A stretch of DNA of 15,200 bases from JAAYBY01 sp964465385 (GCA_964465385.1 CAYXIM010000044.1:1-15200), one strand, 5' to 3'; numbered from the stretch's first letter, positions 1-7,756 are shown. Notes: a model not told the origin generated them from the sequence alone. Translations and numbers: made by a program.

Positions 1-2
1 TT

Positions 3-378
3 TGGTGGAGGCGAGGGGAATTGAACCCCTGTCCGAAACCCTATTCTCTGAAGCATCTCCGGGTGCAGTCAATGTGTGAAGTATTCCCCTTCCGGGCTGC
101 CCCTTGACAAACAGTCCCGGTCCGGTAGCCTGTGATACAAACCAGAGTTCAGGCAGTCTCTGATCCGTTTACCTGTTTAACCTGCCAGCAGGTAAGGTCT
201 GCTATCTGACACCGGTGATCCATCCAGCAGATCGGATGGGCCGATGGCAACTGTTTTAGGCAGCTGCGAGTGCCGGTTTATTGGCAATTATAAAAGCCCT
301 CGTTTTTTTAAGAGGCCGACGAGGATCCTCTACCCGCTTCTTCAGGTTCAACGACTCCGTCGAAACCAGTACGCCCCC
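3..378 (-). ncRNA. ssrA: tmRNA (transfer-messenger RNA, SsrA)
   Basis: Rescues stalled ribosomes: an alanyl-tRNA-like end enters the empty A site and a short internal reading frame adds a degradation tag. On the minus strand the RNA begins GGGGGCGTACTGGTTTCGAC (from 378), the conserved tmRNA 5' end, and finishes with a T-arm (GGGGTTCAATTCCCC) and an encoded CCA ending at 3. The 5' GGGGGCG and 3' CGCCTCC form a 7-bp acceptor stem with a G-U wobble at the third pair, the alanine identity element. Pseudoknot PK1 can be drawn: AGAGG (331-327) with CCTCT (315-311), and CCTCGT (324-319) with ACGAGG (303-298). About 12 unpaired bases then lead to the tag frame. The length of 376 nt is normal for a one-piece tmRNA. 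It follows valS on the same strand and has its own promoter. Its terminator lies outside the window. Confidence 0.97.
256..285 (-). other. tmRNA tag-peptide reading frame (ANKPALAAA)
   Basis: Reading frame inside the tmRNA: GCC AAT AAA CCG GCA CTC GCA GCT GCC TAA, giving ANKPALAAA. The resume codon is inferred as GCC at tmRNA nucleotide 94, about 12 unpaired bases after PK1; in E. coli the resume codon is at nucleotide 90. The frame stays open upstream (AFII precedes), so a longer tag is possible. The 9-residue version starting with Ala is the better match to known tags. The C-terminal hydrophobic-Ala-Ala type end fits recognition by ClpXP-like proteases. Confidence 0.8.
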
Positions 379-391
379 ATGTATGACAGAC

Positions 392-423
392 GGCACCAAC
401 CCTATTATAACAGGGTTGGTGCC
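392..423. repeat. Perfect 12-bp inverted repeat around the ssrA -10 box
   Basis: GGCACCAACCCT (392-403) and AGGGTTGGTGCC (412-423) are exact reverse complements separated by 8 bases (ATTATAAC) that contain the complement of TATAAT. It lies between valS and ssrA. As RNA it would make a strong hairpin downstream of valS, but no T-run follows in the minus direction (the next bases are GTCTGTCATAC), so it is not a standard intrinsic terminator. It could be an operator, a valS 3'-end stabilising hairpin, or both. Confidence 0.75.
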
Positions 424-432
424 AGAATTAAA
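404..432 (-). promoter_or_regulatory. Probable ssrA promoter with extended -10
   Basis: On the minus strand TGTTATAAT (extended -10; TATAAT at 409-404) sits 17 bp downstream of TTTAAT (432-427), a weak -35. Transcription would begin near 397, leaving about 19 nt of leader before the mature tmRNA 5' end at 378. That is consistent with 5' maturation by RNase P. The -10 lies exactly in the loop of a perfect inverted repeat. Confidence 0.7.
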
Positions 433-459
433 GCTGGCGACGGGGCTGGGGCCAAACGC

Positions 460-3129
460 TCACAGCTGATTCAGCTCGTTTTGAATCAACGCCAGACGTT
501 TTTGCGTGTCCTCAAGCATCTGCTGGTATTTTGCTTCTTTGTCTCGCTCGGCCTGAACCACAGCGGCTGGTGCCCGGTCAACAAACGTCTTGTTTTGGAG
601 CTTGCCTGCAACCCGGTCCACTTCTTGTTGCAGGTCCTGGCTTTCACGCGTCAGCCTGTCACATTCTTCGCGCAGGTCAATCAGATCTGCCAGGGGCAGG
701 TAAACGGTTCCCCCATCAAAAACAGCCGTGACAGCGGTCAAGGGAATGCCATGTGTGTCTGCCCGGGTCTGCAAAGACTCAATGCCGGCCAGGCGCTTAA
801 GATAAGCAAGGCCTTCTTCAAAATAGGTCCGAATTTCTTTTTGGTCCGAAACAACGATCAGGCTGATGTTCCGGGAGGCTGGCACATGCATGGCCTTACG
901 CACACTTCGAATCTCTCGGATGGCGCCCATGAGGGCGTTCATGACTTTTTCCTCTTTCGGATAATGCCGGGACGGGTCCGCCTGAGGCCAGGCCGAAACC
1001 ATGATGCTGTCCGCTTGAGCAACCAGCTCCCGGTAAATTGTTTCGGTCACAAAGGGCATAAAGGGATGTAAGAGTTGCATGCTCTCGGTCAGGACCTGGG
1101 TCAACACAGCTTGTGCTGCCCGGCGACTACGCTCTCCCTGGCTGCCGCTCAGTCGCGGCTTGCTCATTTCAATGGTCCAGTCACAAAAATCATCCCACAA
1201 GAAACTGGTCAGCTTGGCCAGAGCCAGGCCAAAATCATAGTGATCCAGGTGTGCGGTCACATCTGTTTTGAGCATCTGCAGGCGGGACAAAATCCAACGG
1301 TCTTCCAGGGTCAGATCGGTTTCTTCAAGGGCTTCAAAAACCGGATGGCCATCGCTGTTCATGAGGACAAAACGAAAGGCGTTCCAGATTTTGTTGATAA
1401 AATTTCTGCCTGCTTCCAGCTTGTCCTGCTGGAAACGCTGGTCGCTGCCTGGTGCATTACCGTGGACCAGGGTATAGCGCAGCGCATCGGCACCATACAC
1501 ATCGATCACCTCCAGGGGATCGATGCCGTTGCCCAGCGATTTAGACATTTTCCGTCCCTGGGCATCGCGAACAATGCCATGGATGAGGACGGTGTGGAAG
1601 GGCACCTGACCCGTGTGCTCCAGGGCCGAAAAGATCATGCGGGCCACCCAGAAGAAGATAATGTCGTAGGCAGTCACCAGAACACTGGTCGGGTAAAACC
1701 GTTTCATGTCTTCAGTTTGCTCCGGCCAACCCAGGGTTGAAAAAGGCCACAGGGCAGAGGAAAACCAGGTGTCCAGGGTGTCTTCATCCTGCTTGAGGCT
1801 GCTGGAGGCACAAGACGGGCAGGTGTCTGGCGCCGTGGTGGACACAATCACCTCCTGGCAGGCCTGGCAATACCAAGCCGGAATGCGGTGGCCCCACCAT
1901 AACTGACGTGAAATACACCAATCACGAATGTTTTCCATCCAATTGAAGTAGATTTTTTCAAAGCGTTCGGGTACAAAACGCGTTTGTTGCTGACGAACCG
2001 CTTCAATGGCAGGTTTGGCCAAGGGAGCCATGCGGACAAACCACTGCAGAGAAACCCGTGGTTCAACAGTGGTGTGACAGCGGTAGCACATGCCCACATG
2101 GTGTTCATGCGGTTCTGTTTTGACCAGGTAGCCTGCTGCCTCGAGGTCTGCCACCAGGTGCTTGCGTGCCTCATAACGGTCCAGGCCGGCATAGCGGCCG
2201 CCCGCTTCATTGATCCGGGCATCTTCGGTCATGATGTTGATCTGTTCCAGGCCATGGCGCAGGCCAACTTCAAAGTCATTGGGGTCATGCGAAGGCGTGA
2301 TCTTGACCACGCCGGTTCCAAAGGACGGATCCACATAGCTGTCCGCAATGATGGGGATTTGACGGTTGACCAGGGGCAGCAAAACAGACCGGCCGATCAA
2401 ATGGCGGTAACGTTCGTCTTCAGGATGGACGGCAACTGCCGTGTCACCCAGCATGGTTTCCGGCCGGGTGGTGGCCAGAACCAAACCCTCCTCACTGTCG
2501 ATCACCGGGTAACGGATGTACCAGAAAAAAGATTGCTGGTCTTCGTGCTCCACCTCCGCATCTGAAAGCGAGGTCAGGCAAACGGGGCACCAGTTGATGA
2601 TGCGCTCGCCGCGATAAATCAACTCTTTTTCATAGAGGTTGACGAAGACCTGTGCGACCGCCTCAGACAGGCCTTGATCCATGGTGAAACGCTCTCGGGA
2701 CCAGTCACAGGAAGCGCCCAGGCGTTTGAGCTGCTCGATGATGCGCCCGCCGTATTTTTCCTTCCAGGCCCAAGCCCGCTCTAAAAAGGCCTCCCGGCCG
2801 ATCCCTTCCTTGGTCAGCCCCTCTTTTTTCATGTCAGCAACGATCCGAGCCTCCGTTGCAATGGAAGCATGGTCCGTTCCCGGCAGCCACAGGGCCGCAT
2901 AGCCCTGCATGCGTTTGAAGCGGATCAACAGATCCTGCAAGGTGTTGTCCAGGGCATGCCCCATGTGCAGTTCCCCCGTGATATTGGGAGGAGGGATCAC
3001 AATGGTGTAGGATGCCTGCTCTGTGTCCGCGTTGGGCTGAAAAAGGCCCGCCTGCTCCCAGGAATGGTAGAGGGCCGTTTCGTGTTTTTGTGGTTCGAAG
3101 GTTTTATCAATGGCATCGATTCTTTTCAT
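460..3129 (-). CDS. valS: Valine--tRNA ligase (valyl-tRNA synthetase)
   Basis: Cytoplasmic class I aminoacyl-tRNA synthetase charging tRNA-Val. The 889 residues match the usual bacterial ValS length. Seen in the sequence: the HIGH-type signature PPPNITGELHMGH (HMGH at 55-58), a CPVC pair in NWCPVCLTSLSDAEVEHED (181-184), the editing (CP1) domain core ATTRPETMLGDTAVAVHP (219-236), further Cys pairs CYRC (348-351), CQAC (421-424) and CPSC (437-440) that could hold zinc, the catalytic KMSKS loop (527-531), a tRNA-binding helical domain, and a charged C-terminal coiled coil (about 822-889) ending ALIQNELNQL. The ATG at 3129 lies 31 bp after a small membrane-protein gene, and both are downstream of a T-box leader with a Val specifier candidate, so expression should rise when tRNA-Val is uncharged. 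AGGG just upstream may act as ribosome-binding site. Nothing is truncated. Confidence 0.98.
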   Translation of the reverse strand: MKRIDAIDKTFEPQKHETALYHSWEQAGLFQPNADTEQASYTIVIPPPNITGELHMGHALDNTLQDLLIRFKRMQGYAALWLPGTDHASIATEARIVADMKKEGLTKEGIGREAFLERAWAWKEKYGGRIIEQLKRLGASCDWSRERFTMDQGLSEAVAQVFVNLYEKELIYRGERIINWCPVCLTSLSDAEVEHEDQQSFFWYIRYPVIDSEEGLVLATTRPETMLGDTAVAVHPEDERYRHLIGRSVLLPLVNRQIPIIADSYVDPSFGTGVVKITPSHDPNDFEVGLRHGLEQINIMTEDARINEAGGRYAGLDRYEARKHLVADLEAAGYLVKTEPHEHHVGMCYRCHTTVEPRVSLQWFVRMAPLAKPAIEAVRQQQTRFVPERFEKIYFNWMENIRDWCISRQLWWGHRIPAWYCQACQEVIVSTTAPDTCPSCASSSLKQDEDTLDTWFSSALWPFSTLGWPEQTEDMKRFYPTSVLVTAYDIIFFWVARMIFSALEHTGQVPFHTVLIHGIVRDAQGRKMSKSLGNGIDPLEVIDVYGADALRYTLVHGNAPGSDQRFQQDKLEAGRNFINKIWNAFRFVLMNSDGHPVFEALEETDLTLEDRWILSRLQMLKTDVTAHLDHYDFGLALAKLTSFLWDDFCDWTIEMSKPRLSGSQGERSRRAAQAVLTQVLTESMQLLHPFMPFVTETIYRELVAQADSIMVSAWPQADPSRHYPKEEKVMNALMGAIREIRSVRKAMHVPASRNISLIVVSDQKEIRTYFEEGLAYLKRLAGIESLQTRADTHGIPLTAVTAVFDGGTVYLPLADLIDLREECDRLTRESQDLQQEVDRVAGKLQNKTFVDRAPAAVVQAERDKEAKYQQMLEDTQKRLALIQNELNQL

Positions 3130-3160
3130 GGTTACCCTATTCTTCCTTTCTTGTGCATCT

Positions 3161-3427
3161 TTAGCGGCTAAAGCCGATCAATATCAGGATCAGGCCAGGT
3201 GAGGCAAGCAACAGACCCTTCAGTTTCAGGTTGAGAATGGCCCGATCGCGGCGCACTTTTTTCACTTCGTCTTCGGACAGCTCCTGGAACAGGTCTGACG
3301 ACAGCTGGACCTTGTCAGCCAGTTGCCGCTTGCTCACGATTTTCGGCGCCAAATAGACCAGCAGCAATCCCGCTGCAGCAATCAGCAAGCCACTGATACG
3401 CATGGCCTGCCAGGCTCCTTCTGACAT
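3161..3427 (-). CDS. Small two-TM membrane protein between the T-box and valS
   Basis: Unrecognised 88-residue protein. Two hydrophobic segments are visible: about 10-30 (ISGLLIAAAGLLLVYLAP) and 69-86 (LKGLLLASPGLILILIGF). They are joined by a charged, probably helical stretch (about 32-66, rich in K, E, D and R), suggesting a hairpin membrane protein with a polar connecting segment. The ATG at 3427 follows a strong Shine-Dalgarno sequence (GGGGAGGG, about 6 bases away). It is the first gene after the T-box terminator and only 31 bp ahead of valS, so it should be co-induced with valS under valine-tRNA starvation. No enzymatic motif is seen. The good ribosome-binding site, position and composition argue for a real gene, but its role is unknown. 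Confidence 0.8.
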   Translation of the reverse strand: MSEGAWQAMRISGLLIAAAGLLLVYLAPKIVSKRQLADKVQLSSDLFQELSEDEVKKVRRDRAILNLKLKGLLLASPGLILILIGFSR

Positions 3428-3449
3428 GTTCAGCCCTCCCCTTCATCAC

Positions 3450-3484
3450 AAAAAAAAGCCTTCATCCAAACAACTGGACGAAAG
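3450..3484 (-). terminator. T-box regulated intrinsic terminator
   Basis: On the minus strand CTTTCGTCCA (from 3484) pairs over 10 positions, including two G-U pairs, with TGGATGAAGG across a short loop. A run of eight T (3457-3450) follows. It lies directly after the T-box motif and before the ribosome-binding site of the small membrane protein, the expected place for the attenuator of a transcriptional T-box. Confidence 0.92.
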
Positions 3485-3670
3485 CAGCTCTTCCGTGGTA
3501 CCACCAGTATTCCCGCCAGTAGACGGGCACTCTGCAGCCTTAACGCAGCCACACGTTTCCGCTCAGAGGCGACCTTCCACGACCCGTACCCACAAGGTCT
3601 TCCAGCCAGCGGACCCTGCTCTCTGACGGCCGGTTGACCGTGTACTCCTCCCCGTCACTGCAGAAAAGAC
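3450..3670 (-). promoter_or_regulatory. T-box riboswitch leader, probable valine specifier
   Basis: This 5' leader senses uncharged tRNA and prevents early termination. Seen on the minus strand: an AGTA motif (3646-3643) as in the Stem I specifier loop; AGAGAG followed by a distal stem CAGGGTC (3618-3612) / GACCTTG (3599-3593); GTC at 3573-3571 in GGAAGGTCGCC as the specifier candidate (Val); Stem III CCCGTC-TACT-GGCGGG (3527-3512); and the T-box TGGTGGTACCACGG (3506-3493). The UGGU bulge would pair with an ACCA tRNA end, fitting the A73 discriminator of tRNA-Val. The adjacent ACTGG can pair with CCAGT inside the terminator to make the antiterminator. The downstream genes include valS, which supports the valine assignment. 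The 5' end is estimated from the promoter. Confidence 0.92.
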
Positions 3671-3676
3671 ACGTTC

Positions 3677-3705
3677 ATCTTACCCGCTGCCCGGGCAAAA
3701 TGCAA
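3677..3705 (-). promoter_or_regulatory. Promoter of the T-box / valS operon
   Basis: TTGCAT (3705-3700) and TAAGAT (3682-3677) are separated by exactly 17 bp and sit immediately upstream of the T-box leader. They begin about 14 bp after the stop codon of the lipoprotein gene. The predicted start is near 3670. Confidence 0.75.
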
Positions 3706-3718
3706 GCTTTGAAGCCGC

Positions 3719-5662
3719 TCAGCCGGTTGAGACTTTTGCAGACAGCCGTTGCCAGGATGCGTCCGTTGTGGAGAAACGCTGCTCGACCGCCTGCAACTGA
3801 AAGGCCTCTGTGAAATAAAAGGACAGAACCCAAATGGTGTCATCCGACCCTCTGTCAAGCAAAACTGGTCCATTTTGAAGGCTTTCATCTGTAAAAGCCG
3901 ACAAGGGAAACAGGCGCCTGCCATCATCCAGATCAAGAGGCTGGTTTAACCAGTTTTGCAGTTGTCGACTTTCGGCCGCATCCGGGAGGCGAACCGGCTG
4001 CAGGCGACCGGACCGCTCCAGCAGCTTGGCTCCCTGATCGGCCCGGATCCACAAGGTCAGCAGGTGCTGGTTGTCCGGGGTGGCGCCACCGCTGGCCAGG
4101 GCCAATCCCCCAGCATGAAAACCGAGAGAGAAGCGGTGTAAAACGACGCCTTCTTGCAGGCGGCTGTCTTCATATGTCAGCAAGTAAGAGACCAACAAAG
4201 GCTGTTCATCATTTATCTGGACCAGCAAGGGCCGGTCTGAGGCCGAAAAAGCGTCCTCAAGCAGGGGCAAAAAATAACGGGCCGCGTAGGTGCCGTAACC
4301 TTCAAGCCCGAAAAAAGCTGCCGGGACCAAGCCTGGGTTGAGCAAAAGGACATCTTCTTCAAGGGCCTGGGCACGGGGGTCTTCAAGCCGTTCTTGAAGG
4401 CCCTGGATGGGCAAGCTGACAGCAAGCAGGGGCTGGCGTTCTTGATCACTGAGTGCCAGTTGCAAAGACCCGGTCAACAGGGGATCCAGATGCGCTTCCA
4501 GCCCTTTTAACTCCGACAGGTCTGAGCGCAGGTCGGCCAGGCTGTAGTGCGGCTGTCCTGTTTCAGGGGCCTCTGCATCTGCTCCAACCCGGACCCTGAG
4601 TGACAAGGTCAAGCCCAGGCGCGGATCCAGGGCCTGACCGGCAGGCACCGCTTCTATTTTCTGACCCGACAAAGACCAGTCCAGGGCCTGGTCGGGCAAC
4701 CAGGCTGCCTGGTTTTGCGCCATGGCTTCATAGAGGCCAAACACTTCATCGCTGGCAAAAACTGTGTTGATGACCGTCAGTTTCTGGCTGTCATCCAGGT
4801 GGTGGTCCACCCGCGCTGCCAGCACGCCATCAAGCTGGCTGGCAAGAGAGCCCGGTGAAGTTGCCAGGTGGTCAGCTTCCGCCTGTTCAAACGCGGCCAC
4901 CGGCATCCGGTAGCCCTGGTGGCCGATCCAGGTGCAACGGTCAAAAACAGAACGGTGGACATTGAGGGCCAACAGACCGCTGGCGACCGTTTCAAACAAA
5001 CAGTCACTGCAGGTCAGCTGGCTGGGTATGTCTTGAAAGCGGGTCTCAAATGGGGCATCCGGCAGCTGGTAAAACGTGCAATTCTTGAAGATGACCTGCT
5101 CTGACGCCTCTAGAAAAACAGCCGGACCTGAGGCTGAGAAAAAGTCACAGCCTTCAAACACAATCTGTTTGGACGACAAGATCCGGATCAGTGGCTGCCC
5201 GTTCGAGGCCGCCTGATCGATCTGCTGGCAGTCATAGCCAAAGCGGATGTTTCGAAAGGTCAGGTCAGAAGAATCCATTATGGTCAGGATTGCTTCCGTG
5301 TCTTCACGGCGGGACAAGGTGGGGCGGCCGGGCCCGTCTGTCTCAACTGTCAACCCCTCAAGCCTCGACAAGGCTGCCAGCTCCTGGGTGTCGTACCAGA
5401 TACCGTCGGGCAAAACAACCGTTTTTTTGCTGGAAAAAGGTCCAAAGGGCGCAATCGGCTGCAGGTGACAGCCCTCTGGGGTGCTGGTTTTTTCCGGCTG
5501 GCTTTCCGTTGGGGCAGGGCTGGGTGTTTCGGTCACCAGGCTGGGCTGCCTGCTTTCTGTGGCGGGCACGGGGGCACAAGCCACCAGGCTTGCCAGCAAC
5601 ATGGCGAGCAGCAAAGACAGGGCGCAGGCCTGTTGTGCCGCCGGTTTGTTCCGTTCAGCCAT
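3719..5662 (-). CDS. Secreted lipoprotein with right-handed beta-helix repeats
   Basis: Probable surface lipoprotein of 647 residues, function unknown. It starts MAERNKPAAQQ, has a hydrophobic h-region and a lipobox LVAC (26-29), then a Ser/Thr/Pro-rich linker to about residue 64. From about 80 to 300 there are recurring beta-helix coils of the kind found in polysaccharide lyases and pectinase-like folds: SSDLTFRNIRFGYDC, SKQIVFEGCDFFSASG, SEQVIFKNCTFYQ and HRSVFDRCTWIGHQG. The C-terminal half (about 330-647) is not recognised. No catalytic residues can be assigned, so it may bind or cleave glycans, or be structural. The ATG at 5662 was chosen because it overlaps the esterase stop (ATGGCTGA) and has AGGA 11 bases upstream. 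An ATG at 5674 has no room for a ribosome-binding site, and the open frame reaches a TTG at 5707. It is co-transcribed with the esterase. Confidence 0.85.
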   Translation of the reverse strand: MAERNKPAAQQACALSLLLAMLLASLVACAPVPATESRQPSLVTETPSPAPTESQPEKTSTPEGCHLQPIAPFGPFSSKKTVVLPDGIWYDTQELAALSRLEGLTVETDGPGRPTLSRREDTEAILTIMDSSDLTFRNIRFGYDCQQIDQAASNGQPLIRILSSKQIVFEGCDFFSASGPAVFLEASEQVIFKNCTFYQLPDAPFETRFQDIPSQLTCSDCLFETVASGLLALNVHRSVFDRCTWIGHQGYRMPVAAFEQAEADHLATSPGSLASQLDGVLAARVDHHLDDSQKLTVINTVFASDEVFGLYEAMAQNQAAWLPDQALDWSLSGQKIEAVPAGQALDPRLGLTLSLRVRVGADAEAPETGQPHYSLADLRSDLSELKGLEAHLDPLLTGSLQLALSDQERQPLLAVSLPIQGLQERLEDPRAQALEEDVLLLNPGLVPAAFFGLEGYGTYAARYFLPLLEDAFSASDRPLLVQINDEQPLLVSYLLTYEDSRLQEGVVLHRFSLGFHAGGLALASGGATPDNQHLLTLWIRADQGAKLLERSGRLQPVRLPDAAESRQLQNWLNQPLDLDDGRRLFPLSAFTDESLQNGPVLLDRGSDDTIWVLSFYFTEAFQLQAVEQRFSTTDASWQRLSAKVSTG

Positions 5663-7730
5663 GGTTTTGGCCATCCTTTCCCGGATCCGGATCCAAATAC
5701 AGTTCAATCTGGTCCATGTAAAGCTCTCCTGATCCTGTGTCGTCTTCGATCTGGATCAGCAGCTGCCGGACCTGGTCCTTGTCCGGCATGTGGCTGATCA
5801 CAAAAACGGCCGGCTGCCACTGCAGCTCCGGCTTGACCGTCACGGCTTTGACGGCTTGCGCCCGGGGTTTGCCCTCCCCTGCTGTCACCAAGGTCAGGCT
5901 GATCTGTTTGGCCCAGCGGTTGGGGTTGAAAAATTGGATATGGATTTGACCGATGGCGCCCAAGTCCAAGGGTGGAAACAGAGAGGCCAGGTCCAGCGCA
6001 GGTTCAAAGACCACTCGTTTCTGGTCATCGGTTTGATAGCGCAGGTGCAAGGAGCCGGCCCCTTCGGTTTTGTTGTGTCGTTCCACCCGGAAAGTGCAGT
6101 GTCCACAGACAGTCCGCCAGCTGGGGTGCCAGCCTGTTTCCTCTAAACGATCCAGTGCGGGGCAGGCCCAGATCTCCAGGGCTTCACAATGCAGCCATTC
6201 CATGGGCGGCAGGTAGCTGGCCTTGAAGCGGTCCGATCGAAAGGGCACCACCGGCAGCTGGTCTCGGCTGATGAGATTGGCCTCCTGGTTCATATCTGAA
6301 AAAGCATAGGTCACCGCTTGCGGGTCAGCCACCTGGTCGCTCCAGACCATGACGCGCACGCCATAAAGAAGCCGTGCCTGGGCCTGAACAAAAACCCGGT
6401 CTTTGCCGCAAACAGCGAAGCCACGCAGACGATCCTGGTGGTTTTTGAGCATGAGGCCATCACCGATGTCGCTAAAGGACAAAAGCATCTTGTTGCCCAC
6501 CCGATCCACCTGAACACATTCAGGCGCTGAACGAGGGCCTTTCCGCCCATAGACCAGGCCTTCGGCAAGCCGTTTCAAGTGTTGACCCAAGCCGGTCTTG
6601 GCAGTCGGGTGCAGGGGGTGGCGCCAGTCTTCCGGCGCCTGATCAAAGGCCAGGGGCTGGTCATAAAGCGGTAAAACAGCCATGGGTGAGGGCAGATTGT
6701 GGCGCAGGGCCGCCAGACATTCATTGAAAAGGGCCAGTTGGTAAAAGGAGGGGTGTCCATAAAAATAAGGAGCCAGCTGCAGAACCAGAAAGGCCAGGTC
6801 ACGCTTGCCCGACGGGCGGAAAACACGGTGCCAGTCATCAACCAGTTTGGGAAAAGCACACGCATAATAGTCTGGATGCTGGTAGTCACTTTCACCCTGG
6901 TACCAGAGGACGCCACGTGCGCATAAGCCTTTGAGGGGTGCAACCTTGCTGTTGTAAAGGGCAGCCGGCTGGTACTGGGCCTCTTCCCAGTCACGGCTTG
7001 TGTCCCAGTTGCTCTCATCCCGGTAAAAACCCAGGTCGATCACATGTTGGCGGATGGCCTTGGTCTCCTCAACGGTTTCACGCCGCAACCAGGCGTGTAT
7101 GCAGCTGCCTCCCAGGGCCGTCTCAAGCAGGGCAACGGGCACCTGCAGGCTCAGGTGCAGGGCACGGGCAAACGAAAAGCCGACGGCTGAAACCTGGGCC
7201 ATTTCTTCCGGCCGGTCTCCGTAAAGCCAACGGGCCTCACACAGGTCCCGGGCCGGTTCAAAAGGGTAACCGGGCTGCTGGCGTCCGATGCCGGTGACTG
7301 CCTGGGACAAAACACGGACGCCGTGTACCTGTGCCAGTTGTTCAAGGTCTTCCAGGTCCATGACAGCAGACAAGGGCATTTGCATGTTCGATTGGCCGGC
7401 GGCCACCCAGACTTCCCCATATAGGATATGTTCGAAGGTCAGGCTGGTGTCCGCACAGGCGACCGTCAGCTGATGCGGGTCAAAGGAGGCTTCAGGTGAA
7501 GGCACAGACAGGCAAAACCGACCGGTTTCATCGGTTTGCACCGTTTCTTCAAAAACCCGTCCATAGCGGTGATCCAGGGGCAGCAAAACCCGCTGATCCA
7601 GAGGCAGGCGCTCCAGGCTGATGCGGATTGATTCATACGGTTTGGCCTGTCCACAAAGGACGAAAGGGTCTTCTTGCTGCAAGATCATGCCCGACTGCAC
7701 GTAAGATGGAAGCTGGAGCCTTTCGGTCAT
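5655..7730 (-). CDS. Sialate O-acetylesterase-like SGNH esterase with C-terminal beta-sandwich
   Basis: Probable carbohydrate deacetylase of the SASA/SGNH-hydrolase group, 691 residues. The N-terminus (SGMILQQEDPFVLCGQA) matches the usual SASA opening. The nucleophile block GEVWVAAGQSNMQMPL carries Ser114. ALGGS (about 205-209) and LWYQGES (about 275-281) are the next SGNH blocks, and EDWRHPLHPTAKTGLG (about 367-382) supplies the Asp/His pair. The last 150 or so residues look like a carbohydrate-binding-type beta-sandwich ending GELYMDQIELYLDPDP. No signal peptide is visible, so it probably acts in the cytoplasm on imported or intracellular acetylated sugars, in contrast to its exported lipoprotein partner. 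The ATG at 7730 is preceded by GGAGG with 5 bases between, whereas the upstream ATG at 7742 has no such site. Exact substrate (sialic acid or other acetylated glycan) cannot be told. Confidence 0.9.
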   Translation of the reverse strand: MTERLQLPSYVQSGMILQQEDPFVLCGQAKPYESIRISLERLPLDQRVLLPLDHRYGRVFEETVQTDETGRFCLSVPSPEASFDPHQLTVACADTSLTFEHILYGEVWVAAGQSNMQMPLSAVMDLEDLEQLAQVHGVRVLSQAVTGIGRQQPGYPFEPARDLCEARWLYGDRPEEMAQVSAVGFSFARALHLSLQVPVALLETALGGSCIHAWLRRETVEETKAIRQHVIDLGFYRDESNWDTSRDWEEAQYQPAALYNSKVAPLKGLCARGVLWYQGESDYQHPDYYACAFPKLVDDWHRVFRPSGKRDLAFLVLQLAPYFYGHPSFYQLALFNECLAALRHNLPSPMAVLPLYDQPLAFDQAPEDWRHPLHPTAKTGLGQHLKRLAEGLVYGRKGPRSAPECVQVDRVGNKMLLSFSDIGDGLMLKNHQDRLRGFAVCGKDRVFVQAQARLLYGVRVMVWSDQVADPQAVTYAFSDMNQEANLISRDQLPVVPFRSDRFKASYLPPMEWLHCEALEIWACPALDRLEETGWHPSWRTVCGHCTFRVERHNKTEGAGSLHLRYQTDDQKRVVFEPALDLASLFPPLDLGAIGQIHIQFFNPNRWAKQISLTLVTAGEGKPRAQAVKAVTVKPELQWQPAVFVISHMPDKDQVRQLLIQIEDDTGSGELYMDQIELYLDPDPGKDGQNHG

Positions 7731-7756
7731 CACGCCCTCCATGAAATCATAGGCAC

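Noticed and set aside
392..423. Inverted repeat as a classical intrinsic terminator of valS
   Set aside because: No T-run follows the hairpin in the minus direction, and the loop holds the ssrA -10; it is reported as a repeat and possible operator instead.
244..1071. 275-codon open frame on the plus strand over tmRNA and the end of valS
   Set aside because: Antisense to tmRNA and valS with no recognisable domain; both minus-strand features are certain.
5191..5797. Overlapping plus-strand frames rich in Gly, Arg and Trp
   Set aside because: They are antisense to the start of the lipoprotein gene and the end of the esterase gene, and look like shadows of the Pro/Ser-rich linker codons.
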